Positions 1 through 11,101 of a stretch of 57,500 nt of DNA are shown here, one piece after another. Source of the stretch: Symbiodinium natans (Eukaryota; Sar; Dinophyceae; Suessiales; Symbiodiniaceae). The stretch covers positions 532,501 to 590,000 of the forward strand of contig CAJNDS010002535.1 in NCBI GenBank assembly GCA_905221605.1, in the 5' to 3' direction. Every line of letters begins with the position of its first letter. The stretch's first letter is position 1. The translations under genes and the position numbers were made by a program. Under the pieces are notes generated by a model that saw only the letters and a list, made by a program, of their open reading frames with translations, did no database searches and had not been told where the DNA came from.

Positions 1-480
1 GGTCCCTAAACCTAGAGCCTAAACCCTAAACCCTAACCCCTAAACCCTAACCCCTAAACCCTAAACCCTAAACCCTAAACCCTACTTTGGGACATACCCA
101 CTGGAGCCGAAGTCGCAGGAGGCAGCCGGCGCCCGCGCTCCAAACTGGCGTCGCCCTGGGCTTGAACAAGTTGCGTGGGGTTTTTTGGTTCATCTTGAGG
201 TGTAGGGTTTAGGGTTTAGGGTTTAGGGTTTAGGGTTTAGGGTTTAGGGTTTAGGGTTTAGGGCTTAGGGTTTAGGGTTTAGGGTTTAGGGTTTTTAGCT
301 TTTAGGGTTGTAGGGTTTGCCCCAGAAACTGCAAAATGCAGGCAAAAGCAGGTCGCTCGGGAGAATCAGGGTCTGGAGGAGAAGAGCGCGGGTCTTTTGC
401 GCGATGGCTTTTTACGGGTTTCCGACGGGTATTTGCGGGTTTCCGACGCATATATTTTTGCTTAGGGTTTTTGGTTCTGG

Positions 481-757
481 GTTTTGGGATTAGGGCTTAG
501 GGTTTAGGGTTTAGGGTTTATGGTTTCGGGTTTGGGGTTGGGGTTTAGGGTTTAGGGTTTAGGGTTTAGGGTTTAGGGTTTAGGGTTTAGGGTTTAGGGT
601 TTAGGGTTTAGGGTTTAGGGTTTAGGGTTTAGGGTTAGGGTTTAGGGTTTAGGGTTTAGGGTTTAGGGTTTAGGGTTTAGGGTTTAGGGTTTAGGGTTTA
701 GGGTTTAGGGTTTAGGGTTTAGGGTTTAGGGTTTAGAGTTTAGGGTTTAGGGTTCCC
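481..757. repeat. long TTTAGGG array
   Basis: This is a nearly uninterrupted run of TTTAGGG with one TTAGGG unit and a few substitutions. It sits between a short coding-like stretch at about 330-480 and the plus-strand exon candidate at 787-882. Confidence 0.9.
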
Positions 758-786
758 TGAAGGCTGCCCCCAAACCCGGTTCGCAG

Positions 787-882
787 GTCCTTGCCTTTTC
801 ATGCTTTGACAAGAACTTAGAGTTTAAGGCTTTTGTTCGACGGTGCCCAAAATCACTCGAAGAGCCGCCTAAAGACCTATGA
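787..882 (+). CDS. candidate terminal exon, 31 codons plus stop, unrecognised
   Basis: A CAG acceptor precedes the frame, which runs 31 codons and ends in TGA. It starts VLAFSCFDKNLEFKAF and contains charged and hydrophobic residues in a normal protein mixture. It differs from most islands because TTTAGGG lies on its left and CCCTAAA on its right, so on the model used here it would sit in the loop of a presumed intron. It could therefore belong to a different transcription unit from the neighbouring minus-strand islands. I do not recognise the protein. Confidence 0.4.
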   Translation, partial: VLAFSCFDKNLEFKAFVRRCPKSLEEPPKDL

Positions 883-889
883 ACCCCAA

Positions 890-1195
890 ATCCTAAACCC
901 TCAACCCTAAGCCCTAAACCCGAAACCCTAAACCCTAAACCTTATACTATACCCCAAACCCTAAAGCCTAAACCCTAAACCTTATATGACACGAAACTTT
1001 AACCCTGATATAAACCCCAAACCCTAAACCCTAAACCCTAAACCTTATATAAACCCTAAACCTTATATAAACTCAAACCTTAACCCTTATATAAACCCCA
1101 AACCCTAAACCCTAAACCCCAAACCCCAAACCCCAAACCCTCAACCCTAAACCCTAAACCTAAACCCTAAACCCTAAACCCTAAACCCCAAGTCC
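890..1195. repeat. CCCTAAA array with AACCTTATAT variants
   Basis: This array mixes CCCTAAA units with several copies of a longer variant containing CCTTATATAAAC. It ends at the island 1196-1305, which is open on both strands and followed by TTTAGGG. I could not choose a strand for that island. Confidence 0.8.
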
Positions 1196-1471
1196 TGAAT
1201 GTCCACTAGCAAAGCGGAGCGGCGTCCCAGTCGGGAGGAAGCCTGCGGCGGTCAGGGCAGCTGCGACCTGGCTAGCTGTTGAAGGAGCCTTCGGAGGTTT
1301 TTGAGAGTTTAGGGTTTAGGGTTTAGGGTTTGGGGTTTGGGGTTTAGGGTTCAGGGATTAGGGTTTAGGGTTCAGGGTCGAGAGTTGAGGGCTTTAGGTT
1401 GAGGGCCTACGTCATGAACGTCCTCAGATGCTCAACAGCGGTCGTCGTTTCCACTCCGTTGTTTTCCCTTT

Positions 1472-1491
1472 CCCCCCCCCCCCCCCCCCCC
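1472..1491. repeat. poly-C tract
   Basis: An uninterrupted cytosine run of about 20 bases follows a pyrimidine-rich segment. No gene is seen beside it. Confidence 0.95.
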
Positions 1492-1614
1492 ACACGGGTA
1501 CGGTTTTGGGGTCCTCTCCTCAGAAAAGGCTGTCCCTTGAGCTTCTGCAGTATGGCCTGGGTTTAGGGTTTAGGCTTTAGGGTTTGGGCTTTAGGGTTTA
1601 GGGTTTGGGGGGTT

Positions 1615-1770
1615 TAGGGGTTGAGGGGGTTTAGGTTGTTTAGGGGGTTTAGGGGGTTTAGGGGGTTTAGGGGGTTTAGGGGGTGTAGGGGCTGTGGGGG
1701 GTTTAGGGGGTTTAGGGGGTTTAGGGGGTTTAGGGGATTTAGGGGGTTTAGGGGGTTTAGGGGGTTTAGA
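1615..1770. repeat. expanded TTTAGGGGG variant array
   Basis: The local unit is nine bases (GGGGGTTTA) instead of seven and is repeated about fifteen times with few changes. A variant homogenised this way points to local tandem amplification rather than fresh telomerase synthesis. Confidence 0.85.
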
Positions 1771-1859
1771 GGGTTTGTTTAGGGAACCCTAAGCCCTAAA
1801 CCCTAAACCCTAAACCCTAAACCCTAAACCCTAAACCCTAAACCCTAAACCCAAATCAC

Positions 1860-1965
1860 AAGCAGCCCAGCGACCAGGGCTCCGAAGGTGGAGATCAGCG
1901 CCGCAGGCAGCGCATTGTGCAGCCAGAGTAGGGCCAGTATCTTCCGCCACCTTCCGCCCACGACC
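1860..1965 (-). CDS. candidate exon encoding a hydrophobic (membrane) segment
   Basis: On the minus strand an AAG acceptor at the end of a CCCTAAA run opens a frame reading RWRKILALLWLHNALPAALI, followed by STFGALVAGLLV. It ends at a GTGATT donor that runs straight into GGGTTTAGGG. The run of leucine, alanine and valine is typical of transmembrane helices. The island is flanked by CCCTAAA and TTTAGGG in the usual way. The protein family is not recognised. Confidence 0.5.
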
Positions 1966-2524
1966 CTTGGGGTTTAGGGTTTAGGGTTTAGGGTTTAGGG
2001 TTTAGGGTTTAGGGTTTAGGGTTTAGGGTTTAGGGTTTAGGGTTTGAGGTTTAGGGTTTAGGGTTGAGTGTTTAGGGTTTAGGGTTTAGGGCTCTTTCAA
2101 CCCCACAAGCCCAACAAAACTGTACTGCTATAGCAAGCACAAGACAGCGAAAACGCAAACCCTGAACGTTACGCCTAGCATTGGAGGGAGGGAGGACCCC
2201 AAATACTTCATACTGATAGGGTTTAGGGTTTAGGGTTCAGGGTTTAGGGTTTAGGGTTTAGGGCTTCGGGCTTTAGGGCTTAGGCTTTAGGTGGGTTTAG
2301 GGTTGAGGGTTTAGGGTCTAGGCTTTAGGGTTTAGGGTTTAGGGTTTAGGGTTTAGAGTTTGGGGTTTAGGGTTTAGGGTTTAGGGTGGTAGAACTTCAC
2401 TTTGTAAGCGCCTGACGCCAAAGCCTCAAAAGCCTCAAAACATCCCATATTCTCTCTTGGGGTGTTGGGTTTGGGGGGGCTTGGGGTGAGGATCCAGGGC
2501 GTAGAGTTTAGGGTTGAGGGTTCA

Positions 2525-2647
2525 GGATTAGGGTTGAGGGTTGAGGGTTGAGGCTTGAGGCTTGAGGCTTGAGGCTTGAGGCTTGAGGCTTGAGGCTTGA
2601 GGCTTGAGGCTTGAGGCTTGAGGCTTGAGGGTGGAGGGTTGAGGGTC

Positions 2648-2678
<31 letters not shown>

Positions 2679-2695
2679 GGTTGCGGGTTGCGGGT

Positions 2696-2748
<53 letters not shown>

Positions 2749-2765
2749 GGTTGCGGGTTGGGGGT

Positions 2766-2817
<52 letters not shown>
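2525..2817. repeat. homogenised GGCTTGA and TTGAGGG arrays
   Basis: About a dozen GGCTTGA units are followed by about twenty-five TTGAGGG units. Both differ from TTTAGGG by fixed substitutions. Any open reading frame through here is a product of the repeat. Confidence 0.9.
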
Positions 2818-3083
2818 TTATAAGGTTCTTAAGGGAGGGGGGTTTCAAGGGGGGTATGTACTACAAGGCTCCCTAATACTCCCTACTGCTCCCAAAGGCT
2901 CCTCAAGCTTCCCTGAGTTTCCCTAGGTACCTACCCCCCTTGAACCCCCTCCCTTAAGAACCCTAGAAGTTTCTGAGGGCTTAGGGCTCAGGGCTTAGGG
3001 TTTAGGGTTTAGGGTTTAGGGCTTAGGGTTTAGGGTCAGGGTTGAGGGTTTAGGGTTTAGGGTTTAGGGCTGGGAGTCCGCAC

Positions 3084-3144
3084 GTGCTGTCTTGCCAACT
3101 GTGACTCCAAAACGTCTGGATCTGCTTTGCTTCCTTGCTGACTC
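3084..3144 (-). CDS. candidate exon, unrecognised
   Basis: The minus-strand frame reads RSQQGSKADPDVLESQLARQ between an AAG acceptor and a GTGCGG donor. It is open and hydrophilic, with normal composition. The island is bounded by telomere-like repeats. No family was recognised and the boundaries are guesses. Confidence 0.35.
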
Positions 3145-4418
3145 CTTGGCATGTCAGAGTCGTGAAGGGGTGGTTTCGGGCTTATAGGTTTCGGTTTAGG
3201 GTTTCGGGTTTAGGGTTTAGGGTTTCGGGCTTAGGGTTTAGGGATCTAGTGCTGCGAGGATGCCCTGATCTTGAAAACAACACCAAAAAGTGGCATAGCA
3301 AATGCCCGCTTTGGGAGACCAGTCCTCACTCCCTTAACCCCAAACCCCAAACCCCATGCCCTAAACCCTGTCCCCTAAAACCTCTAAACCCTAAACCCTA
3401 AACCCTAAACCCTAAACCCTAAACCCTAAACCCTAAACCCTAAACCCTGACCGGGCTCTGTAAACGTCGGGCCGGCCGCCTCTCAAGGGGAGACCCAATC
3501 CTCGGCCGTGTGCTGAGGAATTGTGCTAATAGGGTTTAAGGTTTAGGGTTTAAGGTTTAGGGTTTAGGGTTAGGGTTTAGGGTTTAGGGTTTAGGGTGTA
3601 GGGTTTAGGGTTTAGGGTTTAGCGTTTAGGGTTTAGGGTCTAGGGTCTAGGGTCTGGTATTGGGGGTTGTGATAGCAAAACGTATAGGGACCATAAGGGA
3701 GTACGATGTGTAAAGAGTCCGACCCCTACAGGTAGGGTCGAAGGTTTCGGGCTTGGGCGTTGGGGCTTGCGGTTTGGGGTTCAGGGTTTGGAGAGTTAGG
3801 GTTTGTTAAGCCCCAAGTCGACCTAAACACTCTCAATATACGATGATATACTGGAAGATTGATAAACTCTCGCGGAGAATGTGCCTTATGGCAAGGGTGG
3901 AATATGGGGAAGGAGATTTCTTGCACAGTCTCTTGTAGGGTGTTGAAGTGACCTTTAAACGGGTAGACTCTAAACCCCAAAGCCTAAACCCTAAAACCCC
4001 AAACCCTAAACCCTGTATCCCAAGTTATATGGGATCGTTTATGGCCCAAGTAAACACTGAAGGGGCCCTTGGCCCAAACGCTAGTAGTGGGCCCCAAAGA
4101 ACTCAAGAACCCTAAGCCCTAAACACCTTAACCTACTAAACCCAAAACCCCGAAACCCTAAACCCCTCAACCCCTAAACCATTAAATCCCGGCACCCCTA
4201 ACCCCCAAAACCACTCAACCCACCCCCCCGCCCTCCCCCCACACAAAACACCCTAATATAGGGACCTTGATAATTGGAATAGGTTTTTGGGGGATTATTG
4301 TAGCATGATTAGCAAGGGACAATCAGGGAATTCCATCCTGAACCCTAAACCGAAAACCGTAAACCTAAACCCTAAACCCTAAACCCTAAACCCTAAACCC
4401 TAAACCCTAAACCCTAAC

Positions 4419-4530
4419 CTCTGACGAGGCGTCTGCGAAGGGCCTGGGAGGCCGGCGATGAGCGGATGATGCCAGGCGCTGTTGGCTCCAAGGTCGCCAG
4501 GTACTGCGCAACAAACTCCTGGCTCGTCTT
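4419..4530 (-). CDS. candidate exon, 37 codons, unrecognised
   Basis: The minus strand has a CTCGAG acceptor and a frame beginning KTSQEFVAQYLATLEPTAPG. The donor is AGAG|GTTAGGG, so the 5' splice site is the telomere-like repeat itself. The length is 37 codons plus one base. Repeats flank both sides in the CCCTAAA-island-TTTAGGG arrangement. This is one of the clearest islands, but the protein is unknown. Confidence 0.55.
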
Positions 4531-6002
4531 CTCGAGGAGTTAGGGTATGGGGTTTAGGGCCTTTAGGGTTGGGGGGGGGGGGGGTTGGGCCCTAGAGCCT
4601 CTACCCTAAACCTACATCCTCAACCCCTAAGGCCATTCCCTATGTACCTTGTGTAGTGCTTATGCCCAATGCAGCCCCTGAGGTCCCTTATATGCGCCCG
4701 CGTTGCGCGTAATCGACCCCCCCCGCCATGGTAACCCCCCCCCCCCCCACGGCATCCCCCCCAAACCCTGCCTGTTAACCCTAAAAACACCATGGACCAC
4801 GGGGGAGGACAGAGAAACCTCAGCCTAGACCCCACACCCTGAACCCTAAGCCCTAAAACCTACAACCTAAACCCACCAATGAACGACAGGAGGGAGAAGG
4901 GTAAACCCGAAACCTTAGCCGCTTTAACCCTGAACCCTGAAGCGTAAACTCAGCACGAACCACAGGGGGGAGAGGGGAAACCGTAAACCTACCATTACCC
5001 CAAACCTTGAACCCTGATTAAACTCTAAACCCACAATGAACCAATGGACCAGAGTGAAAATCCTGAACTCTACAGCCTAACCCTAAACCCTTAAACCACA
5101 AACCCATGAACCACGGACCATGAACCACAGGGGGGGGGGGGGAGGGGACCCCAAAGCCCACCATGAACCACAGGGGAGGGGGGGGGATACCATGGGGGGG
5201 GGAGGGGGGGGGGGGGTGCGCCTAAACTGGCGCATATAAGGGTCCCTCCTTCAGTCCCTTAAAATCAACGTGAAGCCCTCAACCCCAAAGGTCTGGGTGG
5301 AAGAGGGCTTAAGGGGTTTGGGTGGGCTTAGGGCATCGAGCCTCTCAACACCTCTCCAGTCTCCAAATCCCGCCACCCTTCCACGTCCCAGGCCTCCGCC
5401 TCCTCGAACTCGAAGATGTGCGAGTCGTCCGCGCAGGGTCCCATGAAGGGAATCGGAGGCAAGAAGCTTTGTTCGTGTTGTCTTTTTTCGGAGCCTTCTG
5501 AAGCTTCAACTCTTCAACTTCCTCAACCCCAGGATGAGTCCTAAAAACCTAGGGTTTAGGGTTTAGGGTTTAGGGTTTAGGGTTTAGGGTTTAGGGTTTA
5601 GGGTTTAGGGTTTAGGGTTTAGGGTTTAGGGTTTAGGGTTTAGGGTTTAGTCTAAACCCTAAACCCTAAACCCCAAACCCTAAACCCTAAACCCGAAACT
5701 CAAAAGGCTGCTCTGTGCTCTTCCCTGCTCTCTGACGCAGGCCTTGAGCCAGCACTCGAGGCCGAAAACCAAGCTTCTAAACTTCCTAACCCTAAACCCT
5801 AAACCCTCAACCCTCAACCCTCAAAACCCCAAACCCCAAACCCTAAACCCTAAACCCTAAACCCTAAACCCTAAACCCTAAACCCTAAACCCTAAACCTA
5901 AACCCTCCTGAACTTCCCGAACTTCGCCCGAAAACTCAGCCGACCCACCCCTCTCCTCACCGCAGAAGGTCTCTCAGGGTTTAGGGCTCGGCCCGAGCAG
6001 CC

Positions 6003-6139
6003 GGAGGTTAATGGTACTTGTTAACCAATTATTTCTGTACTTAGAACTGTACTTTTCACCATATTGGGGTACTTCAGGGGCTTGTAAGTGGGTTCTAAGT
6101 ACAATTACAACTGGTGAAGCAGTACCATGAACCTCCAAG
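6003..6139. mobile_element. family A inverted-repeat element (introner/MITE-like), copy 1
   Basis: The left end GGAGGTTAATGGTACTTGTT pairs imperfectly with the right end AGTACCATGAACCTCC. The total is about 137 bp with no coding capacity. It lies in the centre of a spacer between a TTTAGGG run and a CCCTAAA run. Copy 2 at 7016 shares both ends. Confidence 0.75.
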
Positions 6140-6569
6140 TACTCCTTAATTAAGGCATATACCTAAATCATACTTCGGATCCCTTTTTGGGATCCTTCTT
6201 CTAAGGGCGCCGTATTGTATAGGGTACCAAGACAGATACCCTAATCTGGAGGTGAACTACTTTTATATCTATCATATAAGGTCTATTCCCTAATCAAGGG
6301 GCCTTGGGCTCGCTTCAACGACCTGTCAAAGAAGGTACTTGGAGGTTCATTCTTGGAGCTTCATGGGTCTTACTTGCAACTGGGGGTGATACCATTGCTT
6401 CTAAGCTTACTTTGGTGCTTGTATCAAAGGCGTTACTATTACTTGCTAAAAAACCCCCAAACCCCCAAAGCCCCCAAACCCCAAACTTCGAAACCCCAAA
6501 CTTCGACCTCTCCCCCAAACCCTAAACCCTAAACCCTAAACCCTGAACCCTGAACTCTAAACCCTAAAC

Positions 6570-6664
6570 TCCATGAGGTCTTCTGCAAGTCTTCTCAAGG
6601 TAGGCCAAGCATCGCTTCCGCCAGCCGTCAACCCAGTGCTGAGGCTGTCCTCGCACGTTTCGGG
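6570..6664 (-). CDS. candidate exon, 31 codons plus 2 bases
   Basis: A pyrimidine-rich stretch ending in CACAG opens a minus-strand frame that begins PETCEDSLSTGLTAGGSDAW. It closes at CTCATGGA|GTTTAGGG, so the donor is again the repeat. Both flanks are telomere-like arrays in the standard orientation. Not recognised. Confidence 0.55.
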
Positions 6665-6892
6665 CTGTGGGTTGCAGGGGTAGATGAGTTTAGGGTTTAG
6701 GGTTTAGGGTTTAGGGTTTAGGGTTTAGGGTTTAGGGTTTAGGGTTTAGGGTTTAGGGTTTAGGGTTTAGGGTTTAGGGCTTGAGGGAAGCTATACAGGC
6801 TTAGGTCTTGAGTCGGGCTTGGGGTTGTAGGGGTTTAGGTAAGATGCTTGAGCTTGTTGGGGCTTAGAGGGCTTTGAGGGCTGCATGTCCGG

Positions 6893-7010
6893 AATAATCA
6901 TGGGCGGTGTTAGTCTTCGGGGTGTGGGGTTGAATCTGTTTCGGGCGGCTCTGGGCGGGGCGCTGGGGTGTGATTTCATGTCGGCAACGCAAACCATAGT
7001 GAGAATCACC
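6893..7010 (+). CDS. weak candidate coding island upstream of a family A element
   Basis: The plus-strand frame reads GIIMGGVSLRGVGLNLFRAA and then ALGGALGCDFMSATQTIV. It is glycine-rich and hydrophobic. The minus strand is also open, so strand is uncertain. A family A element starts directly after it. I see no decisive splice signal. Confidence 0.3.
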
Positions 7011-7015
7011 ATACA

Positions 7016-7155
7016 CTTGGAGGTTCATGGTACTTACTAACCGATTATAACTGTACTTATAACGGCACTTATAACCACATTAGGGCACCTAAGCGGCTCA
7101 TAAGTGGGGTAAGAGTACAGTTATGATTGGTTAATAAGTACCATGAACCTCCAAG
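7016..7155. mobile_element. family A inverted-repeat element, copy 2 (best copy)
   Basis: The ends CTTGGAGGTTCATGGTACTT and AAGTACCATGAACCTCCAAG are exact reverse complements. The inverted repeat continues imperfectly inward through CCGATTATAACTGTAC. The element is 140 bp, noncoding, and able to form a long hairpin. Its position in the spacer between TTTAGGG and CCCTAAA runs matches copy 1. Confidence 0.85.
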
Positions 7156-7409
7156 CATGGCTTAAGGATCAGCCCCTTAGTTGAGCTCCTCCTGGTACCT
7201 GGAACTTACGGGGCACTTAGATAAACTTTCGCAGTTTCAGCCCAAGCCATCCCACGTACCTCAGACGAACCCTGAACCCTAAACCCTTAACCCCAAGCCC
7301 TAAGCCCCGAGGGGCCACCCCACACCCTACACCCTGAACCATGCCCGAACCCTAAACCCTGAACCCCCTAAACCCTAAACCCTAAACCCCGAACCCATAC
7401 ACTTTCCAG

Positions 7410-7480
7410 CCTGTGTTCCTCAACACTCCCCTGGTGCGTGCCTTCGAGTCCGGCGACAGGCTAATCTTCCTCCACCACCA
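7410..7480 (+). CDS. candidate exon, 23 codons plus 2 bases
   Basis: The acceptor ACTTTCCAG is followed by a frame reading PVFLNTPLVRAFESGDRLIF. It ends at a GTTGGG donor leading into TTTAGGG repeats. The plus strand reads more like protein than the minus strand, but the minus strand is also open. Not recognised. Confidence 0.4.
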
Positions 7481-7484
7481 GTTG

Positions 7485-7655
7485 GGTTTAGGGTTTAGGG
7501 TTTAGGGTTTAGGGTTTAGGGTTTAGGGTTTAGGGTTTAGGGTTTAGGGTTTAGGGTTTAGGGTTTAGGGTTTAGGGTTTAGGGTTTAGGGTTTAGGGTT
7601 TAGGGTTTAGGTTTAGGGTTTAGGGTTTAGGGTTTAGGGTTTAGGGTTCAGGGTT
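7485..7655. repeat. long TTTAGGG array
   Basis: This is a near-perfect TTTAGGG run with one shortened unit, directly following the exon candidate at 7410-7480. The unique stretch 7745-7925 beyond it is open on both strands and was left unassigned. Confidence 0.9.
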
Positions 7656-8198
7656 CAGGGTTCAGGGTTTCGTGTTTCGGTTCTAGGTGTAGGGCGTAGG
7701 GTGTAGGGTGTGGGGTGTAGTGTGCAGTGTAGGGTGTTGGGTTTCGGGCTTGGGGTTTACAAGAACCGCCTCCCCCTCCACCCAATCTGAAACATACCCA
7801 GACAATACAGGAAAAGGCATGACAAATCTGGAGCTAGCGAAACGGGTGAAGTTCCAGGGTGGCGCAGGACGCCTTATGGAAAGACAACCTCCTGAACTTT
7901 CGAGGGACGTAACCACTTTCAACTAAACGAACAGAGACCTGAGAAGAGGGGGCCCTATTTGGGAACAGTCTTGCTTAGGGTCCCCTAAACCCCTAAACAC
8001 CTAAACCCCAAAACCCCGAAACCCTCAAACCCCTAAGCCCTAAACCCTAAACCCCTCCTGCGTTTGGGTGAACCCCTACGCCCCCAAACCCCCCTCTCCT
8101 GATGATCAGGAACTGTGCGAGGGCTGCCACCAAGCCTTGCGGTCAGGGTTTAGGGGGGTTTAGGGTTTAGGTTTTAGGGTTTGGGGTTTGGGGTTTAG

Positions 8199-8283
8199 GG
8201 ACCTCATGAAGAAGGACGGAGACATGGACCAAATACGTCAGCTAGAGAGGGAAGCGTGCCGCATGGGGACTTCTCTCAGCTAG
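8199..8283 (+). CDS. candidate terminal exon with stop
   Basis: After a TTTAG acceptor made by the repeat, the frame reads DLMKKDGDMDQIRQLEREAC and ends with TAG a few codons later. The charged, helix-like composition suggests real coding. TTTAGGG lies on both sides, unlike most islands. Not recognised. Confidence 0.4.
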
Positions 8284-8579
8284 ATGGTCTCTTTTAGGGT
8301 TTAGGGTTTAGGGTTTAGGGTTTAGGGTTTAGGGTTTAGCGTTTAGGGTTTAGGGTTTACAGGGCCCAGGATGGGTTTAGGAATTTGAAGGCATGAATAC
8401 GGAGCCTCAGAATTTCGGGAACTGCCCCGCTAGGACGCCGAATCGCCGGCGCTTCCCTCAAAAACTCCCAACCCTTTTTGGACGGTGAACCCTCGAAACC
8501 CTAAACCTCTCAAACCCTTGAACTGACGCTGCCAAATCTGTAATTACGATGAAAGAAAACCCTAAACCCTAAACCCTAA

Positions 8580-8847
8580 ACCCTAAAAACCCCTTGCAAA
8601 GCTGTTAACCTCCAAAATCAAGAAACAACGACTGGAACTCAGGGGGGCCGGAAAATCAAAACGGAAAAAAACCCGAAGAAGAAAACATGTTGGACTGCGC
8701 GCGGGCCCGGAAAGTGAGAATCTGAAAAACATCACAAATAAGCTGGAATGCCTTCATATAGCACCTATGTATGTATGTCATTCATTGTCCGGGCACGCAT
8801 CTCAGCTAGAAGCACTTGTGTTATAAGGAACTTTATATACTATGTTT
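8580..8847. other. unique AT-richer stretch, no gene seen
   Basis: This non-repetitive stretch between a CCCTAAA run and the terminal exon candidate 8848-8929 holds no convincing coding frame. If the minus-strand exon is real, this is its 3' untranslated region. Confidence 0.4.
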
Positions 8848-8929
8848 CTATAAACGGCTCTCAATCCGCGGTAAACCCTTGTCCAGCCGCTCCAAAAGTA
8901 CCAGAAGAAACCCTTGCGAGCCCCCCCTT
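8848..8929 (-). CDS. candidate terminal exon, 26 codons plus stop
   Basis: The minus-strand acceptor AACCCAG lies at the edge of the TTTAGGG array (complement). The frame contains GSQGFLLVLLERLDKGLPRI and stops at TAG. The leucine-rich helix-like sequence is convincing, but the family is unknown. It may close a gene whose upstream exons are at higher coordinates. Confidence 0.5.
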
Positions 8930-9026
8930 CTGGGTTTAGGGTTTAGGGTTTAGGGTTTAGGCTTTAGGGTTTAGGCTTTAGGGTTTAGGGTTTAGGGTTT
9001 AGGGTTTAGGGTTTAGGGCTTAAGGC

Positions 9027-9142
9027 TTAGGGCTCCTGAGCCATGGCAATGCAAAAAAGGCAGAGCTCATATTTTTTCAGCACAGCTGGAAACGATGTTT
9101 TGTCTCTGGCTTTGACCTGCCGTTGCCTTGCAGGGTACAATG
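9027..9142 (-). CDS. candidate exon, about 37 codons
   Basis: The acceptor CCCTCAG opens a minus-strand frame reading LYPARQRQVKARDKTSFPAV, then LKKYELCLFC. The frame meets a TAA made by the repeat, so the true end may be an earlier donor. The basic, then cysteine-rich composition is protein-like. Not recognised. Confidence 0.45.
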
Positions 9143-10125
9143 CTGAGGGCTTTTGGGCATGGTGACATAGTGCTTGGGGTTTAGGGGGGAAGTGATGGTT
9201 CACGGCAGAGGGTTAAGGGTGATTTGCCGACTGCAGCCCGCGAACAGCAGGTATACACTAGGAACATGCCAGGGTCCTTATACTCCCGTCATATTCCTGC
9301 TATAATCTTGAGGTTCCCTGTTTAGGGGCTCCCATCAGGATCCTTTTATTGTAAGGTCATAAGTGTAGTAAACCCTAAACCCTAGACCCTAAACCCTAAA
9401 CCCTAAACCCTACTTATGACCCGCCTTCCGAGGAACCCATGAACATGCAAGTGGTCAGCCGCGTGCGCACACCTCGGCCTGGAGATCCTCTAAACACTCA
9501 GCACGAGACCTTACAACACCAAACCTTTTAGGGTTGAGGGTTGAGGGTTCAGGGTTCAGGGTTTAGGGTTTAGGGTTTAGGGTGTAGGGTGTAGGGTACC
9601 TTTGGCCCTAAGCCCCAAAGGCCCGAAAGCCCACAACCCTAACCTAAATTACAACGCTCAGGCCGGCTTGAAGCTGGTGCAGCTCAGGCTTTTGAACTGG
9701 AACACGAATGCACGAAACTCCGGTCTGGGTTTAGGGTTTAGGGTTTAGGGTTTAGGGTTTAGGGTTTAGGGTTTAGGGTTTAGGGTTTAGGGTTCAGGGT
9801 TTAGGGTTTAGGGTTTGGGGTTGAGGGTTTAGGGTTTAGGGTTTAGGGTTTAGGGTTTAGGGTTTAGGGTTTAGGGGTTTAGGGTTTAGGGGTTTAGGGT
9901 TTAGGGGTTTAGGGTTTAAGGTCTCGGGTTTCTGATCATCCCTGGAGCCGCACAGCAACCAGGCGCAGGCTTGGCCTGCAAAAGCAGGCCGAAATGCGAG
10001 TTCCTCCCAACCCTAAACCCAAAAACCCCAAACCCGAAATCCCTAAACCCTAAACCCTAAACCCTAAACCCTAAACCCCAAACCCTAAACCCTAACCCTA
10101 AACCCTAAACCCTAAACCCTAAGGC

Positions 10126-10190
10126 CTGTAGCAGGCTACTCAAGCAAGCGAATTTCTGGGCGCTGTTGCGGAGCTCCCTCAGCTGCGCGC
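10126..10190 (-). CDS. candidate exon with GC donor
   Basis: The minus-strand acceptor CCCTGAG is followed by AQLRELRNSAQKFACLSSLL. The exon ends CTACAG|GCCTTAGGG, so a GC donor is embedded in the repeat. The flanks are CCCTAAA and TTTAGGG. The other strand is also open, which lowers confidence. Confidence 0.45.
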
Positions 10191-11030
10191 CTCAGGGACC
10201 GAGTCGAAGGGGCGGTCTTCGGCGTCTAGGGTTTAGGGTTTAGGGTTTAGGGTTTAGGGTTTAGGGTTTAGGGTTTAGGGTTTAGGGTTTAGGGTTTAGG
10301 GTTTAGGGTTTAGGGTTCAGGGTTTAGGGTTTAGGGTTTCGGGTTTCGGGTTTAGGTTCAGGATTTAGGGTTGAGGGTTGAGGGTTTAGGGTTTAGGGTC
10401 CCCCGCCCCCCTCCCCCCCTCCGGAGTGCTTTGCACTAAGGCATCTTCTTTGGTTTGGGGTTTAGGGTTTAGGTTGGGGGGAGGGTTTAGGGTTTCGGGG
10501 GTAAGGTTTAGGGCTCAGGGTTTTCGAGAATTTTGAGGGAGTCGGGTGTACCCTGCAGCACTTCTAAAGGGAAAAACAGTACGAAGGGAGTATGTCCCGA
10601 AAGCTTCCTCTGCGGAGGGCCGACGCCCAGTAGCTCGTAAAATCCCTTGAAAAAGTACCACGTTTAGGGTTTAGGGTTTAGGATTTGGGGATTAGGATTT
10701 AGGATTTAGGGTTCAGGGTTTAGGGTTTAGAGTTTAGAGTTTCGGCATGCTTTAGACACATGCAGGCAACCAAGACATGCTTGAGCCCGGCTTAAAACCC
10801 GAACTGGCCAATGCTTTGACCTTCTGCCTGCGCGTGTCGATCGGGATTCTGGACCGTACACAACAAGGAATCTGCTGCAAAAGCGATCCCCCGGCAACAC
10901 GGCCGACAATTCAGATGTCGCACACAATAAACCCTAAACCCGAAAACACTCTAACATACCCCAAAAACCCAAAACTAGCCCCAAAAACCCTGATCCCCAA
11001 ACCCTAAACCCTAAACCCTAAACCCTAAAC

Positions 11031-11101
11031 CCATGTGGCCTCCGGGACAGCTTCGAGCGTGGAGGCCTCTTGGGTCCTAGGCTTCTCCTCGTTGAACTTG
11101 C
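11031..11101 (-). CDS. candidate exon, 23 codons, clean splice signals
   Basis: A CCCTAAACCCTTGCAG acceptor leads into KFNEEKPRTQEASTLEAVPE, then ATW. It closes at ACATGG|GTTTAGGG. Both splice sites are therefore merged with telomere-like repeats. It is strongly hydrophilic. This is one of the best examples of the exon-in-repeat arrangement. Confidence 0.6.

Noticed and set aside
1-85. A true chromosome end at base 1
   Set aside because: CCCTAAA at the left edge would fit a telomere, but the same arrays in both orientations fill tens of kilobases, so this is interstitial repeat.
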